Of a stretch of DNA of 64,000 nucleotides, positions 1-8,870 are shown one piece after another. The stretch spans positions 1 through 64,000 of the forward strand of contig NZ_FOVH01000005.1 of NCBI RefSeq assembly GCF_900115095.1, written 5' to 3'. The notes below the pieces were generated by a model, which was not told the origin of the DNA, did no database searches, and worked only from the letters and a program-made list of their open reading frames with translations. Every line of letters begins with the position of its first letter. Position 1 is the first letter of the stretch. The position numbers and the translations under genes are program-made. Origin of the DNA: Actinomadura madurae. Its GTDB lineage: Bacteria; Actinomycetota; Actinomycetes; Streptosporangiales; Streptosporangiaceae.

Positions 1-1
1 G

Positions 2-331
2 ACGTTCTTCGCCGCCCACGGCATCACCCGCATCCAGCGGGTCCTGACCGACAACGCCCGCAACTACCGAGTCTCGGCCGCCTTCCAGCAGGCCTGCACC
101 GAACTGGGCGCCCGGCAGAAGTTCACCCGCCCCCGCTGCCCATGGACCAACGGCAAGGCCGAACGCCTCAACCGCACCCTGGCCACCGAATGGGCCTACC
201 GACGCCCCTACACCAGCAACGACCAGCGCACACAAGCACTCGGACCCTGGCTGGAGCACTACAACACCGCACGCCCCCACTCAGCCCTGGGCGGCAAGCC
301 GCCCATCACCCGACTGTCACCAAGATCATGA
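2..331 (+). CDS. IS481-like transposase, C-terminal part
   Basis: This is the end of a DDE-type transposase that enters from the left window edge, so its N-terminus cannot be seen. The visible 109 residues hold the second catalytic Asp region (LTDNARNY) and the Glu region (WTNGKAERLNRTL), followed by a typical IS481/IS3-type ending (HYNTARPHSALGGKPP). The order of these motifs fits an rve integrase core of the IS481 family. The protein would bind and move its own insertion sequence. The stop lies only 10 bases before the end of the next, oppositely oriented gene, so the IS end falls close to DUF3017. No terminal inverted repeat could be assigned because the other end is outside the window. 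Confidence 0.8.
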   Translation, partial: TFFAAHGITRIQRVLTDNARNYRVSAAFQQACTELGARQKFTRPRCPWTNGKAERLNRTLATEWAYRRPYTSNDQRTQALGPWLEHYNTARPHSALGGKPPITRLSPRS

Positions 332-341
332 CCGAGTACAG

Positions 342-782
342 CTAGCCCGGCGGGCCGCCGCCCGGCCTGGCGGAGCGTCCGGCGATGAGCAACCGCACGC
401 CGCGCGCCAGCGCCGTCAGCGCGATCAGCACGCCGAACGCGCCGGCGAGGACGAGCCCGGTCTTGTTCATCGGCGGGACGCTCAGGGACACGAACGCGAC
501 CATCTCGCCGAGGATCACGAGCGTCCAGCAGTCGACCGAGCGGCTCCGGACGGCGAGCGGGCCGAGCTGCGACTCGGGCAGCAGCAGCCGGGCGAGCGCG
601 CCGATGAGCAGCGCGGCGGCCATCAGGCCGGAGCCCTTGCGGAAGTAGTTGAAGGCGCACAGCGTGAGCCCGGCACCGACGCCGCTGAGCACGAGGAGGT
701 ACGGCAGCTGGGCGAGCCAGTGCGGCGCGGCGCCTCTGCGGCGCGGCGCCCTGCGCCTGCGCCGGTGCACCTGGGTGCTCAT
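342..782 (-). CDS. DUF3017 family membrane protein
   Basis: This small integral membrane protein of unknown function has 146 residues if translation starts at MSTQVHRRR. An upstream in-frame start at 821 exists but looks less likely. A very basic N-terminus ([10 protein letters not shown]) is followed by three or four hydrophobic segments, at about residues 23-43, 49-66, 83-102 and 106-125. The family is actinobacterial and is commonly found beside folD. Here folD lies 1.1 kb upstream on the same strand and the FHA gene sits between them, so the usual pair has been separated. The IS remnant abuts its 3' end. The family call rests on sequence character and position. Confidence 0.7.
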   Translation of the reverse strand: MSTQVHRRRRRAPRRRGAAPHWLAQLPYLLVLSGVGAGLTLCAFNYFRKGSGLMAAALLIGALARLLLPESQLGPLAVRSRSVDCWTLVILGEMVAFVSLSVPPMNKTGLVLAGAFGVLIALTALARGVRLLIAGRSARPGGGPPG

Positions 783-1022
783 GGCCCTCACGGTATAGGC
801 AATCGGTCCGCCGGACGACATCGCGGGCGCGAGGGGCGCGGTGGAACGGTCCGGCTTGTCACCCGGGGCCGGGAATGAGGGTGGGACGGGTGGGGCCGCG
901 GAGGGACCCGGGAGACCCGAATCCCTTGCGGCATCGGACCTACTCGTCAGTAGGAGGGTGTGACAGTACGGCGCCCGGGTAACCCGGCAGACAGGGGTCG
1001 CTAACTAGCTGGGAGGACTGCC
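783..1022. promoter_or_regulatory. Divergent region between DUF3017 and the FHA gene
   Basis: This 240-base non-coding stretch separates two divergent genes. It holds a short hairpin or operator, CCTACT-CGTC-AGTAGG, at 939-954. It also has a clear ribosome binding site (GGGAGGA) ending 6 bases before the GTG start at 1023. A TAACTA hexamer near 1003 could be a -10 element. No other feature was recognised. Confidence 0.4.
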
Positions 1023-1751
1023 GTGGAGGGGCCGTTCATGCGGATCGAGGACAGCGGGCTGGTGATGCCGCTGCGCCCCGACGTTACGACGGTCGGGAGA
1101 GGGAGAGGAGTCGACGTACGCCTCGACGACCCGAGTGTGTCCCGTTTGCACGCAGAGATCGTCCGACGCGGTCCGTACGTCTACGTGGTGGACATGGGCC
1201 TGTCCCGCAACGGGACGCGCGTCAACGGGCGGCCGATCGCCCGCCGAGTCCTGGAGGACGGCGACGTCGTGAGCTTCGGCACGGCGCGCTGCCGCTTGGG
1301 GGGAATCCCCCGTGAGGAGGTCGACCCGGACGTCGAACTGCGGCGCGCCGTCGCGCCCGAGCTCACCCGCCGCGAGGTCGACGTGCTGACCTCGCTGTGC
1401 CGGCCCGCCCTGTCCGACGAGGCGTTCGTGGCCCCCGCCACGGCACGCGACATCGCCGGCGAGCTGGTCGTCACCGAGGCGGCCGTCAAGCAGCACCTGC
1501 TGCGTCTCTACCAGAAGTTCCGCATCCCCGAGGGCGCCAACCGGCGCACGCGGCTCGCCAACGAGGTCATCGCGATGGGCCTCGTCCGGCCGCTGCCGCC
1601 GGTGCACGTGCCCCAGGGCCGCCCGCCGATGGACGGCCGGGTGTCCGGGGTGCGGACCACGGGCGAGACGCGCAGGCCCGGGGCGCCGGGCCACGCAGCA
1701 CATGGGCCGGGACGTCCGGCGCACAGCACGGCCGGGCGGAGGGCCAGCTGA
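1023..1751 (+). CDS. FHA-domain protein with helix-turn-helix region
   Basis: The 242-residue protein has an N-terminal forkhead-associated domain (about residues 15-90) with the expected VGRGRGVDV, SRLHAEI and NGTRVNG elements, which bind phosphothreonine. The middle (about 104-175) contains ELTRREVDVL and AAVKQHLLRLYQKF, which resembles a LuxR-type or winged helix-turn-helix. It therefore probably couples Ser/Thr kinase signalling to transcription. The C-terminal 60 residues are Gly/Pro/Arg-rich and look disordered. Translation is taken from the GTG at 1023 because of the GGGAGGA site before it. It is convergent with folD and shares a hairpin terminator with it. Its DNA target is not evident. 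Confidence 0.8.
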   Translation: MEGPFMRIEDSGLVMPLRPDVTTVGRGRGVDVRLDDPSVSRLHAEIVRRGPYVYVVDMGLSRNGTRVNGRPIARRVLEDGDVVSFGTARCRLGGIPREEVDPDVELRRAVAPELTRREVDVLTSLCRPALSDEAFVAPATARDIAGELVVTEAAVKQHLLRLYQKFRIPEGANRRTRLANEVIAMGLVRPLPPVHVPQGRPPMDGRVSGVRTTGETRRPGAPGHAAHGPGRPAHSTAGRRAS

Positions 1752-1850
1752 TGTGAACCGCGGTCGCCCTCCGCGGCAGCGCACTTGCGAGGGCGATCGC
1801 CCAGACCCCCGTCCCGCGTACGTGACGGCGCGGCTCGGGGAGACGTGGGC

Positions 1851-1885
1851 GGAGGCCGCCACCCTGGTGCTGGGTGGCGGTCTCC
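1851..1885. terminator. Bidirectional hairpin between FHA gene and folD
   Basis: Two 14-base arms (1851-1864 and 1872-1885) pair with a single G-U wobble around a 7-base loop. The hairpin sits between the convergent FHA and folD stop codons. There is no U-tract, which is common for actinobacterial terminators. Confidence 0.7.
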
Positions 1886-1897
1886 GTACGTGTGCGG

Positions 1898-2746
1898 TCA
1901 GGCGGCCCGCTCGGCGGCCTCGACGACGTTGGCGAGCAGCATCGCGCGGGTCATCGGGCCGACGCCGCCGGGGTTGGGCGCGACCCAGCCGGCCACGTCG
2001 CGGACGTCGGCCGCGACGTCGCCGGCGAGCCTGCCGTCCACCCGGGACACGCCGACGTCGAGGACGGCGGCGCCGGGCTTGACCATGTCCGCGGTGATCA
2101 GGCCGGGGACGCCGGCGGCGGCCACGACGATGTCGGCCGCGCGGGTGTGCGCCGCGAGGTCGCGGGTCGCGGTGTGGCAGAGGGTGACGGTCGCGTTCTC
2201 GGAGCGGCGGGTCAGCAGCAGGCCGAGGGCGCGCCCGACGGTGATGCCGCGGCCGACGACGGTGACCTCAGCGCCCTTGATCGGGACGTCGAACCGGCGC
2301 AGCAGCTCGACGATGCCCTTCGGCGTGCAGGGCAGCGGGCCCGGCTGCATCAGCACGAGCCGGCCGAGGTTGACGGGGTGCAGGCCGTCGGCGTCCTTGG
2401 ACGGGTCGATGCGCTCCAGCACGCGCTGCTCGTCGAGGCCCTTCGGGAGGGGCAGCTGGACGATGTAGCCGGTGCAGGCGGGGTCGGCGTTCAGCTCGGC
2501 GACGGCGCGTTCCACGTCGTCCTGGGTGGCGGTGGCGGGCAGGTCGCGGCGGATGCTCTCGATGCCGACCTCGGCGCAGTCGCGGTGCTTCATGTTGACG
2601 TAGGAGTGGCTGCCGGGGTCGTCGCCGACCAGCACCGTGCCGAGCCCGACCGACACGCCGCGGTCGCGCAGTGCCTCGACGCGGACCTTGAGGTCGGAGC
2701 GGATCTCGGCGGCCGTGGCCTTGCCGTCCAGAGTCTGTGCCGTCAT
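1898..2746 (-). CDS. folD: Bifunctional methylenetetrahydrofolate dehydrogenase/cyclohydrolase
   Basis: FolD interconverts 5,10-methylene-THF and 10-formyl-THF in the cytosol, supplying formyl groups to PurN and PurH, both of which are encoded nearby. The 282-residue length from MTAQTLDGK is normal. The N-terminal catalytic part shows [14 protein letters not shown] (family YxxxKxxxxxxxGI with its catalytic Lys) and IVQLPLPKG. The C-terminal Rossmann part shows the nucleotide-binding loop [12 protein letters not shown] and the closing [12 protein letters not shown]. An upstream in-frame start at 2818 would add 24 residues without similarity and was rejected. It stands alone on the minus strand, convergent with the FHA gene. 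Confidence 0.95.
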   Translation of the reverse strand: MTAQTLDGKATAAEIRSDLKVRVEALRDRGVSVGLGTVLVGDDPGSHSYVNMKHRDCAEVGIESIRRDLPATATQDDVERAVAELNADPACTGYIVQLPLPKGLDEQRVLERIDPSKDADGLHPVNLGRLVLMQPGPLPCTPKGIVELLRRFDVPIKGAEVTVVGRGITVGRALGLLLTRRSENATVTLCHTATRDLAAHTRAADIVVAAAGVPGLITADMVKPGAAVLDVGVSRVDGRLAGDVAADVRDVAGWVAPNPGGVGPMTRAMLLANVVEAAERAA

Positions 2747-2988
2747 GCGTACCTCCGCGTGGATCTCACCTGGACCGGGACCGGCTCGCAGCACGGCCGC
2801 GGCAGGGGCCCCGTCCACCCAGGCGCGCGGTGTCCGGACCGTCGTTCGCTCCCCGGTGGTGATCCACCTTGACCGCGCCAGTCGCGTTGGCCCTCCATGC
2901 TAACCGGCCGGCCGGCGGCGGCACGGTACCGCGGTGGCTTGTGGAAATCGGCGCCGAGTGGCCCTGCCGGATGCCGGCCGGCGGCTCC

Positions 2989-2994
2989 TAGCGT
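2989..2994 (+). promoter_or_regulatory. -10 element of a leaderless GNAT gene
   Basis: TAGCGT lies 7 bases before the ATG at 3002 with no ribosome binding site between them. This suggests that transcription begins at or next to the start codon. The remaining folD-GNAT divergent region (2747-2988) shows nothing else recognisable. Confidence 0.45.
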
Positions 2995-3001
2995 GGTCCG
3001 C

Positions 3002-3595
3002 ATGAGCGACGAATGGTTCGAGCGGCCCGTGCTGACCGGGCGGTACGTGCGGTTGGAGCCGCTGTCGGACGAGCACGCCGAGGGCCTCTTCGCGGCGTCC
3101 GGGGACCCGGCCGTGTGGACGTGGCTGAGCGAGCGGCGGCCGACGACGGTCGCGCGGATGCGGGTGCTCGTCGGCAAGGCGCTCGCGGCGTGCGAGCGCG
3201 GCCTGCGCCTCCCCTGGGCCCAGATCGACGTCTCCACGGGGGAGGTCGCCGGGACGACGTCGTACTACGAGATCGTCCCGTCCCACCGCGGCCTGTGCAT
3301 CGGCCACACCTGGCTCGGGTCGCGGTGGCACCGCACGGCGATCAACACCGAGGCGAAGCTGCTGCTGATGGGGCGCGCGTTCGACGACCTCGGCGCGATG
3401 CGGGTCGGGTGGCACACGCACGTCCGGAACGCGCGGTCGCGGGCGGCCATCGAGCGCCTCGGCGCGTCGTTCGAGGGCGTGCACCGCAAGCACCGGATCC
3501 TGGCGGACGGCTCGGTCCGCGACACGGCCGCCTACGCCATGACGGACGACGACTGGCCCGCCGCCGAGGCGCGCCTGCGCGCCCGGCTGCGCTGA
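3002..3595 (+). CDS. GNAT-family N-acetyltransferase (RimJ/RimL-like)
   Basis: The 197-residue protein has the single GNAT fold of the RimJ/RimL type. It starts with the usual LTGRYVRLEPLSDEHAEGL and carries the acetyl-CoA segment around IGHTWLGSRWHRTAINTEAK and the late NARSRAAIERLGASFEGV motif. It should transfer an acetyl group from acetyl-CoA to an amine, either a protein N-terminus or a small molecule; the substrate cannot be told. The start MSDEWFERP is preferred because a -10-like TAGCGT stands 7 bases upstream. It diverges from folD and converges on a small membrane protein gene. Confidence 0.85.
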   Translation: MSDEWFERPVLTGRYVRLEPLSDEHAEGLFAASGDPAVWTWLSERRPTTVARMRVLVGKALAACERGLRLPWAQIDVSTGEVAGTTSYYEIVPSHRGLCIGHTWLGSRWHRTAINTEAKLLLMGRAFDDLGAMRVGWHTHVRNARSRAAIERLGASFEGVHRKHRILADGSVRDTAAYAMTDDDWPAAEARLRARLR

Positions 3596-3605
3596 TCGCG
3601 GCGGG

Positions 3606-3782
3606 TCAGTCCTCGGAGCCCTGCCGCCAGGCGATGAGGCGGTCGGTGCCGTGCCAGCCCAGCTGCGCGGCCAGCACCGCGGCCAGGAAGGCGGCGACCA
3701 GCCCGATCACCTGCCGGGACTCCATGAGCAGCGAGTCGGCCCGGTACACGACGCCCAGCATGAGGGACACCACGACATCCAT
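3606..3782 (-). CDS. Small single-span membrane protein, unknown function
   Basis: A 58-residue product starts at MDVVVSLML. The start is supported by a GGAGG ribosome binding site 4 bases before the ATG. One hydrophobic stretch (QVIGLVAAFLAAVLAAQLGW, about residues 25-44) should span the membrane, followed by a short tail ending in QGSED. The frame stays open upstream to 4025, but that part is low-complexity Arg/Gly sequence and unlikely to be translated. I do not recognise a family. The gene lies about 320 bases downstream of purH on the same strand, beyond a hairpin. Confidence 0.5.
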   Translation of the reverse strand: MDVVVSLMLGVVYRADSLLMESRQVIGLVAAFLAAVLAAQLGWHGTDRLIAWRQGSED

Positions 3783-4103
3783 CCCGCCTCCATAACGGAA
3801 CGCCCGCGCCAGGGTCAAGGGAGGATTACGGGGCGCGGTGCGCCCGAGGCTACCCGCCTCGCCACCGTGCCCCACCTCCCCCAAACCCCGAAAGACCGTG
3901 TTCCTCACCACACCGCCCCGCCAACCCCAGCCACCGCCGCAACCACGCGACAACCTCAATGGTTGCGATCGCGTCCGAAGGCAGGGGCGAGCGAAGCGAG
4001 ACCCTGATCGCGCAGCGAGCCGCAAGGCGAGTCGAAGCGATGCCGGCGATCGCCCGAGTCTTTCGACGATGGAGGGCCGCCAGGCCCGAAGGAGGAGAAA
4101 GAC
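3783..4103. other. Intergenic stretch with GAGCGAAGCGAG motif
   Basis: This is a non-coding gap of 321 bases downstream of purH. It holds a short palindromic GCGAGCGAAGCGAG motif (about 3988-4001) and repeated GCGATCGC-like blocks. Its left half is Pro-codon-like C-rich sequence with no credible gene. The purH-proximal end forms the hairpin listed separately. Confidence 0.5.
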
Positions 4104-4105
4104 TC
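4056..4105 (-). terminator. Two-tier hairpin at the end of purH
   Basis: GAGTCTTTC (4056-4064) pairs perfectly with GAAAGACTC (4097-4105), and an inner GGGCC/GGCCC stem (4074-4078 with 4083-4087) extends it. The purH stop codon lies inside the first arm. No U-tract follows, so termination is likely but not certain. Confidence 0.6.
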
Positions 4106-5684
4106 AATGAAAGAAGTGCCTGACTCCCGTGAAGTAGAGGGTGATTCCGGCCTTCTCGGCGGCTTCGATGACCTTGCCGTCGTTGACGGAGCCGCCCGGT
4201 TGGACGATCGCCTTCACGCCCGCCTCGGTGAGCACCTCCAGGCCGTCCGGGAAGGGGAAGAAGGCGTCGGAGGCGCCCACCGCCGACGCCGCCCGCTCCG
4301 CGCCGGCCCGCGCGACGGCGAGCTTGGCGGAGTCGACCCGGTTGACCTGGCCCATGCCGACGCCGACGGTGGCGCCGTCGGCGGCCAGCAGGATCGCGTT
4401 GGACTTCACCGACCGGATCGCCCGCCACGCGAACGCCAGGTCGCGGAGGGCGGCCTCGTCCGCGGCCTCGCCGGCCTTGAGCTCCCAGGCGGCCGGGTCG
4501 TCGCCGGGCGCGTCCACGCGGTCGACGCCCTGCAGCAGGACGCCGCCGTCGATGCGCCGGTACTCGGCCGCGCCCGCCGGGGCGTCCGGGCAGACCAGCA
4601 GCCGGATGTTCTTGAACCGGTCCTTGAGGACGGTCACGGCCTCGTCCTCGAAGGACGGGGCCACCAGCACCTCGGCGAAGCTCTCGGTGACCTGCCGGGC
4701 CATCGCGGCGGTGACCGGGCGGTTCGCCGCGATCACGCCGCCGTACGCCGAGACGGGGTCGCAGGCGTGCGCCTTGCGGTGCGCCGCGGCGATGTCGGCG
4801 CCGACGGCGATGCCGCACGGGTTAGCGTGCTTGATGATCGCGACGCACGGCTCGGTGAAGTCGTAGGCGGCGCGGCGGGCGGCGTCGGTGTCGACGTAGT
4901 TGTTGTACGACATCTCCTTGCCGTACAGCTGCTCCGCCCCGGCCAAGCCGGGGCGGCCGTGAGGGGTCTCGCCCGGCGACCGGTACAGCGCGGCCCGCTG
5001 GTGCGGGTTCTCGCCGTACCGCAGGGTGTTCGACCGCTCCCAGGTGGCGCCGAGGAAGTCCGGCCACCGCGTCTCGGCGGCGGTCTCGTCGGGCGCGTAG
5101 GCGCTCGCGAACCAGGACGCGACGGCGACGTCGTAGGACGCCGTGTGGGCGAACGCGCGCGCGGCGAGGCGGCGGCGCTCGTCCAGGGTGAAGCCGCCCG
5201 CCTTCACGGCGGCGAGGACCGTCGCGTATGCGGACGGGTCGACGACGACGGAGACGCTCGCGTGGTTCTTCGCGGCGGCGCGGACCATCGTGGGCCCGCC
5301 GATGTCGATCTGCTCGACGCACTCGTCCGGCCCGGCGCCGGAGTCCACCGTGTCGGCGAACGGGTACAGGTTGGCGACGACCAGGTCGAACGGCTCAACG
5401 CCGAGGTCGTCGAGCTGCTGGAGGTGGTCGTCCTTGCGGCGGTCGGCGAGCAGGCCGGCGTGCACGCGGGGGTGCAGGGTCTTGACCCGCCCGTCCAGGC
5501 ACTCGGGGAACCCGGTGAGCTTCTCCACCTTCATCACCGGCACCCCGGCGGCGGAGATCCGGCCCGCCGTGGACCCGGTCGAGACGATCTCCACACCCGC
5601 CTCGTGCAGGCCCCGGGCCAGCTCCTCCAGCCCGGACTTGTCGTACACGCTGATCAGCGCGCGCTTAATCGCCACCCGACTCAC
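4104..5684 (-). CDS. purH: Bifunctional AICAR formyltransferase/IMP cyclohydrolase
   Basis: PurH catalyses the last two steps of IMP synthesis in the cytosol. The N-terminal MGS-like cyclohydrolase domain begins at [15 protein letters not shown], and the larger C-terminal transformylase domain includes the [11 protein letters not shown] motif (catalytic Lys-His pair). The length of 526 residues is normal. The GTG at 5684 is chosen because GGGGAG lies 8 bases upstream; the frame is open to 5720. It overlaps the end of purN by 20 bases, so the two are translationally coupled. It uses formyl-THF, linking it to folD at the start of the window. Confidence 0.95.
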   Translation of the reverse strand: MSRVAIKRALISVYDKSGLEELARGLHEAGVEIVSTGSTAGRISAAGVPVMKVEKLTGFPECLDGRVKTLHPRVHAGLLADRRKDDHLQQLDDLGVEPFDLVVANLYPFADTVDSGAGPDECVEQIDIGGPTMVRAAAKNHASVSVVVDPSAYATVLAAVKAGGFTLDERRRLAARAFAHTASYDVAVASWFASAYAPDETAAETRWPDFLGATWERSNTLRYGENPHQRAALYRSPGETPHGRPGLAGAEQLYGKEMSYNNYVDTDAARRAAYDFTEPCVAIIKHANPCGIAVGADIAAAHRKAHACDPVSAYGGVIAANRPVTAAMARQVTESFAEVLVAPSFEDEAVTVLKDRFKNIRLLVCPDAPAGAAEYRRIDGGVLLQGVDRVDAPGDDPAAWELKAGEAADEAALRDLAFAWRAIRSVKSNAILLAADGATVGVGMGQVNRVDSAKLAVARAGAERAASAVGASDAFFPFPDGLEVLTEAGVKAIVQPGGSVNDGKVIEAAEKAGITLYFTGVRHFFH

Positions 5685-6333
5685 CGGCCGAGCTCCCCTC
5701 TTGATCGGACGAATCACCACAGGTCCTGCACTTCATCGAGACCCGCCTGCCGTGCGCGGTCCAGCCGTCGCGGGCGAGGCGTCCGACGACGTCGACGAGG
5801 AGGCGGCGCTCCACCCGCTTGATGCGCTCGTGCAGGGAGTCCTCGTCGTCATGCCAGCCCACGGGGACGGTCTCCTGGGCTATGACGGGTCCGGTGTCCA
5901 CGCCTTCGTCGACGAAGTGAACCGTACAGCCCGTGACCTTGACCCCGTACGCCAGGGCGTCCCGTACGGGGTGGGCGCCGGGGAAGGACGGGAGCAGCGC
6001 GGGGTGGGTGTTGACCGTCCGGCCGCCGAACCGGGCGAGGAACCGGGGGCCGAGGATCTTCATGAAGCCGGCGGAGACGACCAGGTCTGGCTCGTAGGCG
6101 CCGACCGCCTCGGTGAGGGCGGCGTCCCAGTCGGAGCGAGACGGAAAATCGGGGACACGCAGGGTGAAAGTGGGCACACCGGAGCGTTCGGCGCGCTCGG
6201 TTCCCCCGATATCGGGACGGTCCGCACCCACGGCCACGACCTGCGCCCCGTAGGCTGGATCCGCGCACGCGTCGAGCAGCGCTTGTAGGTTGGTCCCCGC
6301 GCCGGAGACGAGGACGACGAGCCGGGCGGACAC
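5665..6333 (-). CDS. purN: Phosphoribosylglycinamide formyltransferase
   Basis: PurN transfers a formyl group from 10-formyl-THF to GAR in purine synthesis. It shows [13 protein letters not shown] at the N-terminus, the signature [12 protein letters not shown] with its catalytic His, and the following [12 protein letters not shown] with the active-site Asp. GTG 6333 ([11 protein letters not shown]) has GGGGAG 4 bases upstream. A longer GTG start at 6366 adds 11 residues (VVSQQRPPGSH) and cannot be excluded. The C-terminal 20 residues, rich in Ser/Gly/Glu, run over the purH start. It is the first gene of the purN-purH pair, downstream of perM on the same strand, as in mycobacteria. Confidence 0.93.
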   Translation of the reverse strand: MSARLVVLVSGAGTNLQALLDACADPAYGAQVVAVGADRPDIGGTERAERSGVPTFTLRVPDFPSRSDWDAALTEAVGAYEPDLVVSAGFMKILGPRFLARFGGRTVNTHPALLPSFPGAHPVRDALAYGVKVTGCTVHFVDEGVDTGPVIAQETVPVGWHDDEDSLHERIKRVERRLLVDVVGRLARDGWTAHGRRVSMKCRTCGDSSDQEGSSAGESGGD

Positions 6334-6434
6334 ATGACTCCCCGGTGGACGTTGCTGGGACACCACGAAGCCTATCGGGCGAGCTCGGTGCCGCTTGATC
6401 CCAGTCGGACCCCACGGGCCAGGAGGAGACGAAC

Positions 6435-6908
6435 GTGAGCGAGCAGCAGGGCCCGCCGGCCCCGCCCGAGGACCGCCCCGGCGGGCACCCGGCGGGTCAG
6501 CCGCCCGCGGGACCGCGGCAGGACGCCCGGCGCACCGGCTGGCGGGCCCTGTGGCTCGGCGGCATCGCGCTGCTGACCGCGGTCTTCTTCTACCCGCTCG
6601 GCCTGGTGCTGGGCGTCGCCGCGCTGGTCGTCGGCATCCGGGCCCGCCGCTTCGCGCGCCGCGCGCGGGACACCGCGCCCGGCGCCGTCCCCGGCATCGT
6701 GCTCGGCGCGATCGGGCTCGCGTTCTCGCTGATGTCGGTGTCGCTCACGGCGTTCCTGTGGTCGGAGCTGAGCGGCTACCAGAACTGCGTCAGCGCGTCG
6801 AACACGACCACCGACAAGCAGGCGTGCCGCGACGAGTACTACCCGAAGATCGAGAAGAAGCTCGGCCTGCCCGCGGGGAGCATGGACAAGTACGGCGACC
6901 TGCTCTAG
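6435..6908 (+). CDS. DUF4190-type two-span membrane protein
   Basis: This 157-residue protein has a Pro-rich cytosolic N-terminus (about 35 residues) and then two membrane spans, at about 37-65 and 82-105. They surround a short basic loop (RARRFARRARDTAPG) with a Gly between small residues, the usual DUF4190 pattern. The tail has two Cys (in YQNCVSAS and KQACRDEY) that could form a disulphide outside the cell. The GTG start is preceded by AGGAGGAGA. The stop codon interlocks with the convergent perM stop in a CTAG tetramer. Function is unknown. Confidence 0.7.
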   Translation: MSEQQGPPAPPEDRPGGHPAGQPPAGPRQDARRTGWRALWLGGIALLTAVFFYPLGLVLGVAALVVGIRARRFARRARDTAPGAVPGIVLGAIGLAFSLMSVSLTAFLWSELSGYQNCVSASNTTTDKQACRDEYYPKIEKKLGLPAGSMDKYGDLL

Positions 6909-8704
6909 CCGTCCTGGTCGGGGTCCTCCCGCAGGACGTAGATGGCGCCGCCGCGGTTCTCGGTGCGCCCCGGGTCCTCGCGCGGGGGCGGGACGGGCCG
7001 GGGCGGCTCCTCGGGCTCCGGCTCCGCGTGCTCGTCGACCACGTGCTCGTCCACGATCTGCTCGTCCACCACGTGGCCCTCCACGACGACCGTGCCGTCG
7101 CTCGGCGGCGGAGGCGGCGGCGGGGACGGTTCCGCGGCCAGGTCGGGCAGGGGGTCGGCACGGCGGCGGGCCCGGCGCGGCGCGAGGACGGGCTCGGCCT
7201 CCTCGAACTCCAGCCGTCCGGGCGCGTGCGGAGCCCTCGGCGGCGGCTCGGGCGCCGTCCCCGGCCGCGGGTCGTAGTCGCCGGGGATGGGCGCGGACAG
7301 CGGCATCGCCGGCTCCGGCGCGACCCGCGCCCGCTTCTTCGGTTTCGGTGCGGGCTTCGGTGCCCGTTTCTTGGAAGCCGGTTTCCCGGCGGCCCGCTTC
7401 TTCTTCCGGGTGTCGCGCTCCGGGCGGCGCAGCACCATCCAGTTCGCGACCCACGCCGCGATCGCCGCCGAGATGCCCACCTCCAGGGCGGCCAGCAGCC
7501 CGACCTGCCAGGCGGAGGGGCCCACGGTCGCCATCCGCCCGCCGCCGAGCGGCCCGCCGGACAGCGCGGTCAGCAGCGCCGCGACGGCCCCGGTCAGCGC
7601 GCCGGACACGAAGCCCCACAGCGGGGCGCCCTCCGACACCGGGCTCGGCAGCGACCGGATCGTGAGGACGCCGCCGACCGCGCCCGCGACGAACGGCGCG
7701 GCCAGCGCCAGCAGGGAGATCGCGGGGGCGGGACCGGGCTGGGGAAGCGCGGCGAGCGGCGGGAACGCGGGGACCGCGTCCAGGAACACCCCCGTCGGGG
7801 AGACGCTCGTCCCGGCGCCGACCGAGAAACCGGGCCCGACCGCGTAGGCCATCCCCCAGATCGCCGCGTTCGGCAGGAACGCCAGCTCGACCAGCAGCAG
7901 CAGGACGCCGCCGACGACACCGGGCGCGAGCATGTCGTAGAGGTCGGCGGCGTCCGACAGGTGCAGGGCGAGGGACGCGCCGACGAGGATCGCGCCCGAC
8001 GCCAGCAGCACGCTCAGCGACCCCGCCACGCCGATCACGAGGGACCGCGGCCGTTCCGGCAGCAGCTTCAGCAGCGCGCCCAGCCCGGACCGGACCCGGC
8101 CCTCCCGCGCCTCGGCCGCCACGACCGCCCGCGCGGCGCCGAGCCCGCCCGCGACGGCGGCGACGAGGAAGCACCCGACGAGCGCCTGCCAGGCCGACGG
8201 CCGGACGGTCTCCGACGAGGCCGCGAGCGCCAGCAGCCCGGCCAGGCCGGCGTACGGCGCGGCCAGCGCGACCGCCACGTGCACGACCGCGATCCGCTGC
8301 CGGTGCTGGAGCCCGACCACCCGGATCATCCAGCCGCCGCCCCGGTGCAGCAGCACCCCCGGCAGGACGAGGACGCCCAGCGGCAGCAGCCCGAACCGCC
8401 CCTGCCCGTAGGAGAAGCCCGCGTGGTGGGAGACGAGCCAGAAGTTCACGGCGGTCCGGAACACCCCGGCCATGCCGTGCCCCAGCGCGGTCTTCGGCGC
8501 GGCGATCCACCCGATCAGCGTGATCGTGGTCAGCACGGCGAGCCCGATGCCGATGCACCACAGCGCCGCGACGAGCCCCGTCACGTACAGCGGCCTGGCC
8601 GCGGGGGCCGGGCGCTCTCGGCCGGAGTCCGCGCGCGGCGGCCCGCCCTTCGCCGGGTCCCGCTCCGCACGCCGCCCGGGGGTCTTGTCGCTCACGGGCT
8701 CCAT
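6905..8704 (-). CDS. PerM-like/DUF6350 polytopic membrane protein
   Basis: The 599-residue protein has a polar N-terminus (about 38 residues), about nine or ten membrane spans up to about residue 400, and a long charged, Pro- and Glu-rich cytosolic tail with a Lys/Arg/Pro-rich start (KKKRAAGKPASKKRAPKP). The layout, and the position between sucD and purN, match the mycobacterial protein Rv0955 (PerM), which stabilises the divisome protein FtsB. The role in division is known for that homologue and is inferred here. Start ATG 8704 is the first in frame. Repeats such as VVDEQIVDEHVVDEHVVDEH in the tail are low complexity. Codon use is like its neighbours. Confidence 0.7.
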   Translation of the reverse strand: MEPVSDKTPGRRAERDPAKGGPPRADSGRERPAPAARPLYVTGLVAALWCIGIGLAVLTTITLIGWIAAPKTALGHGMAGVFRTAVNFWLVSHHAGFSYGQGRFGLLPLGVLVLPGVLLHRGGGWMIRVVGLQHRQRIAVVHVAVALAAPYAGLAGLLALAASSETVRPSAWQALVGCFLVAAVAGGLGAARAVVAAEAREGRVRSGLGALLKLLPERPRSLVIGVAGSLSVLLASGAILVGASLALHLSDAADLYDMLAPGVVGGVLLLLVELAFLPNAAIWGMAYAVGPGFSVGAGTSVSPTGVFLDAVPAFPPLAALPQPGPAPAISLLALAAPFVAGAVGGVLTIRSLPSPVSEGAPLWGFVSGALTGAVAALLTALSGGPLGGGRMATVGPSAWQVGLLAALEVGISAAIAAWVANWMVLRRPERDTRKKKRAAGKPASKKRAPKPAPKPKKRARVAPEPAMPLSAPIPGDYDPRPGTAPEPPPRAPHAPGRLEFEEAEPVLAPRRARRRADPLPDLAAEPSPPPPPPPSDGTVVVEGHVVDEQIVDEHVVDEHAEPEPEEPPRPVPPPREDPGRTENRGGAIYVLREDPDQDG

Positions 8705-8760
8705 GCTGGCACCGCCCCCGCCCCGCCGGGCCCCGCCCGGCCCGGCGTGTCGCCTTTGTC

Positions 8761-8784
8761 GTGCCGTCGTGCCGTCGTGCCGTC
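8761..8784. repeat. Three tandem copies of GTGCCGTC
   Basis: Three perfect 8-base units are followed by degenerate GTCCCGTC-like units to about 8803, in the gap between perM and sucD. It is a simple tandem repeat without a visible role. Confidence 0.7.
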
Positions 8785-8816
8785 GTCCCGTCCCGCCGTC
8801 CCGCGGGCGCGCACGC

Positions 8817-8859
8817 GAGAAGACGCCCGGACCGCGCGGAGCGGCTCGGGCGTCTTCTC
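8817..8859 (-). terminator. sucCD terminator hairpin
   Basis: GAGAAGACGCCCG (8817-8829) pairs perfectly over 13 bp with 8847-8859 around a 17-base loop. It stands 11 bases after the sucD stop on the minus strand and has no U-tract. Confidence 0.75.
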
Positions 8860-8870
8860 GGTACCGCCGG

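Noticed and set aside
3783..4025. N-terminal extension of the small gene at 3606 up to 4025
   Set aside because: The extra 81 residues are Arg/Gly low-complexity sequence, and a good GGAGG site precedes the shorter start.
8758..8803. CRISPR-like tandem repeat between perM and sucD
   Set aside because: The 8-base GTGCCGTC units are contiguous with no spacers, so this is a simple repeat.
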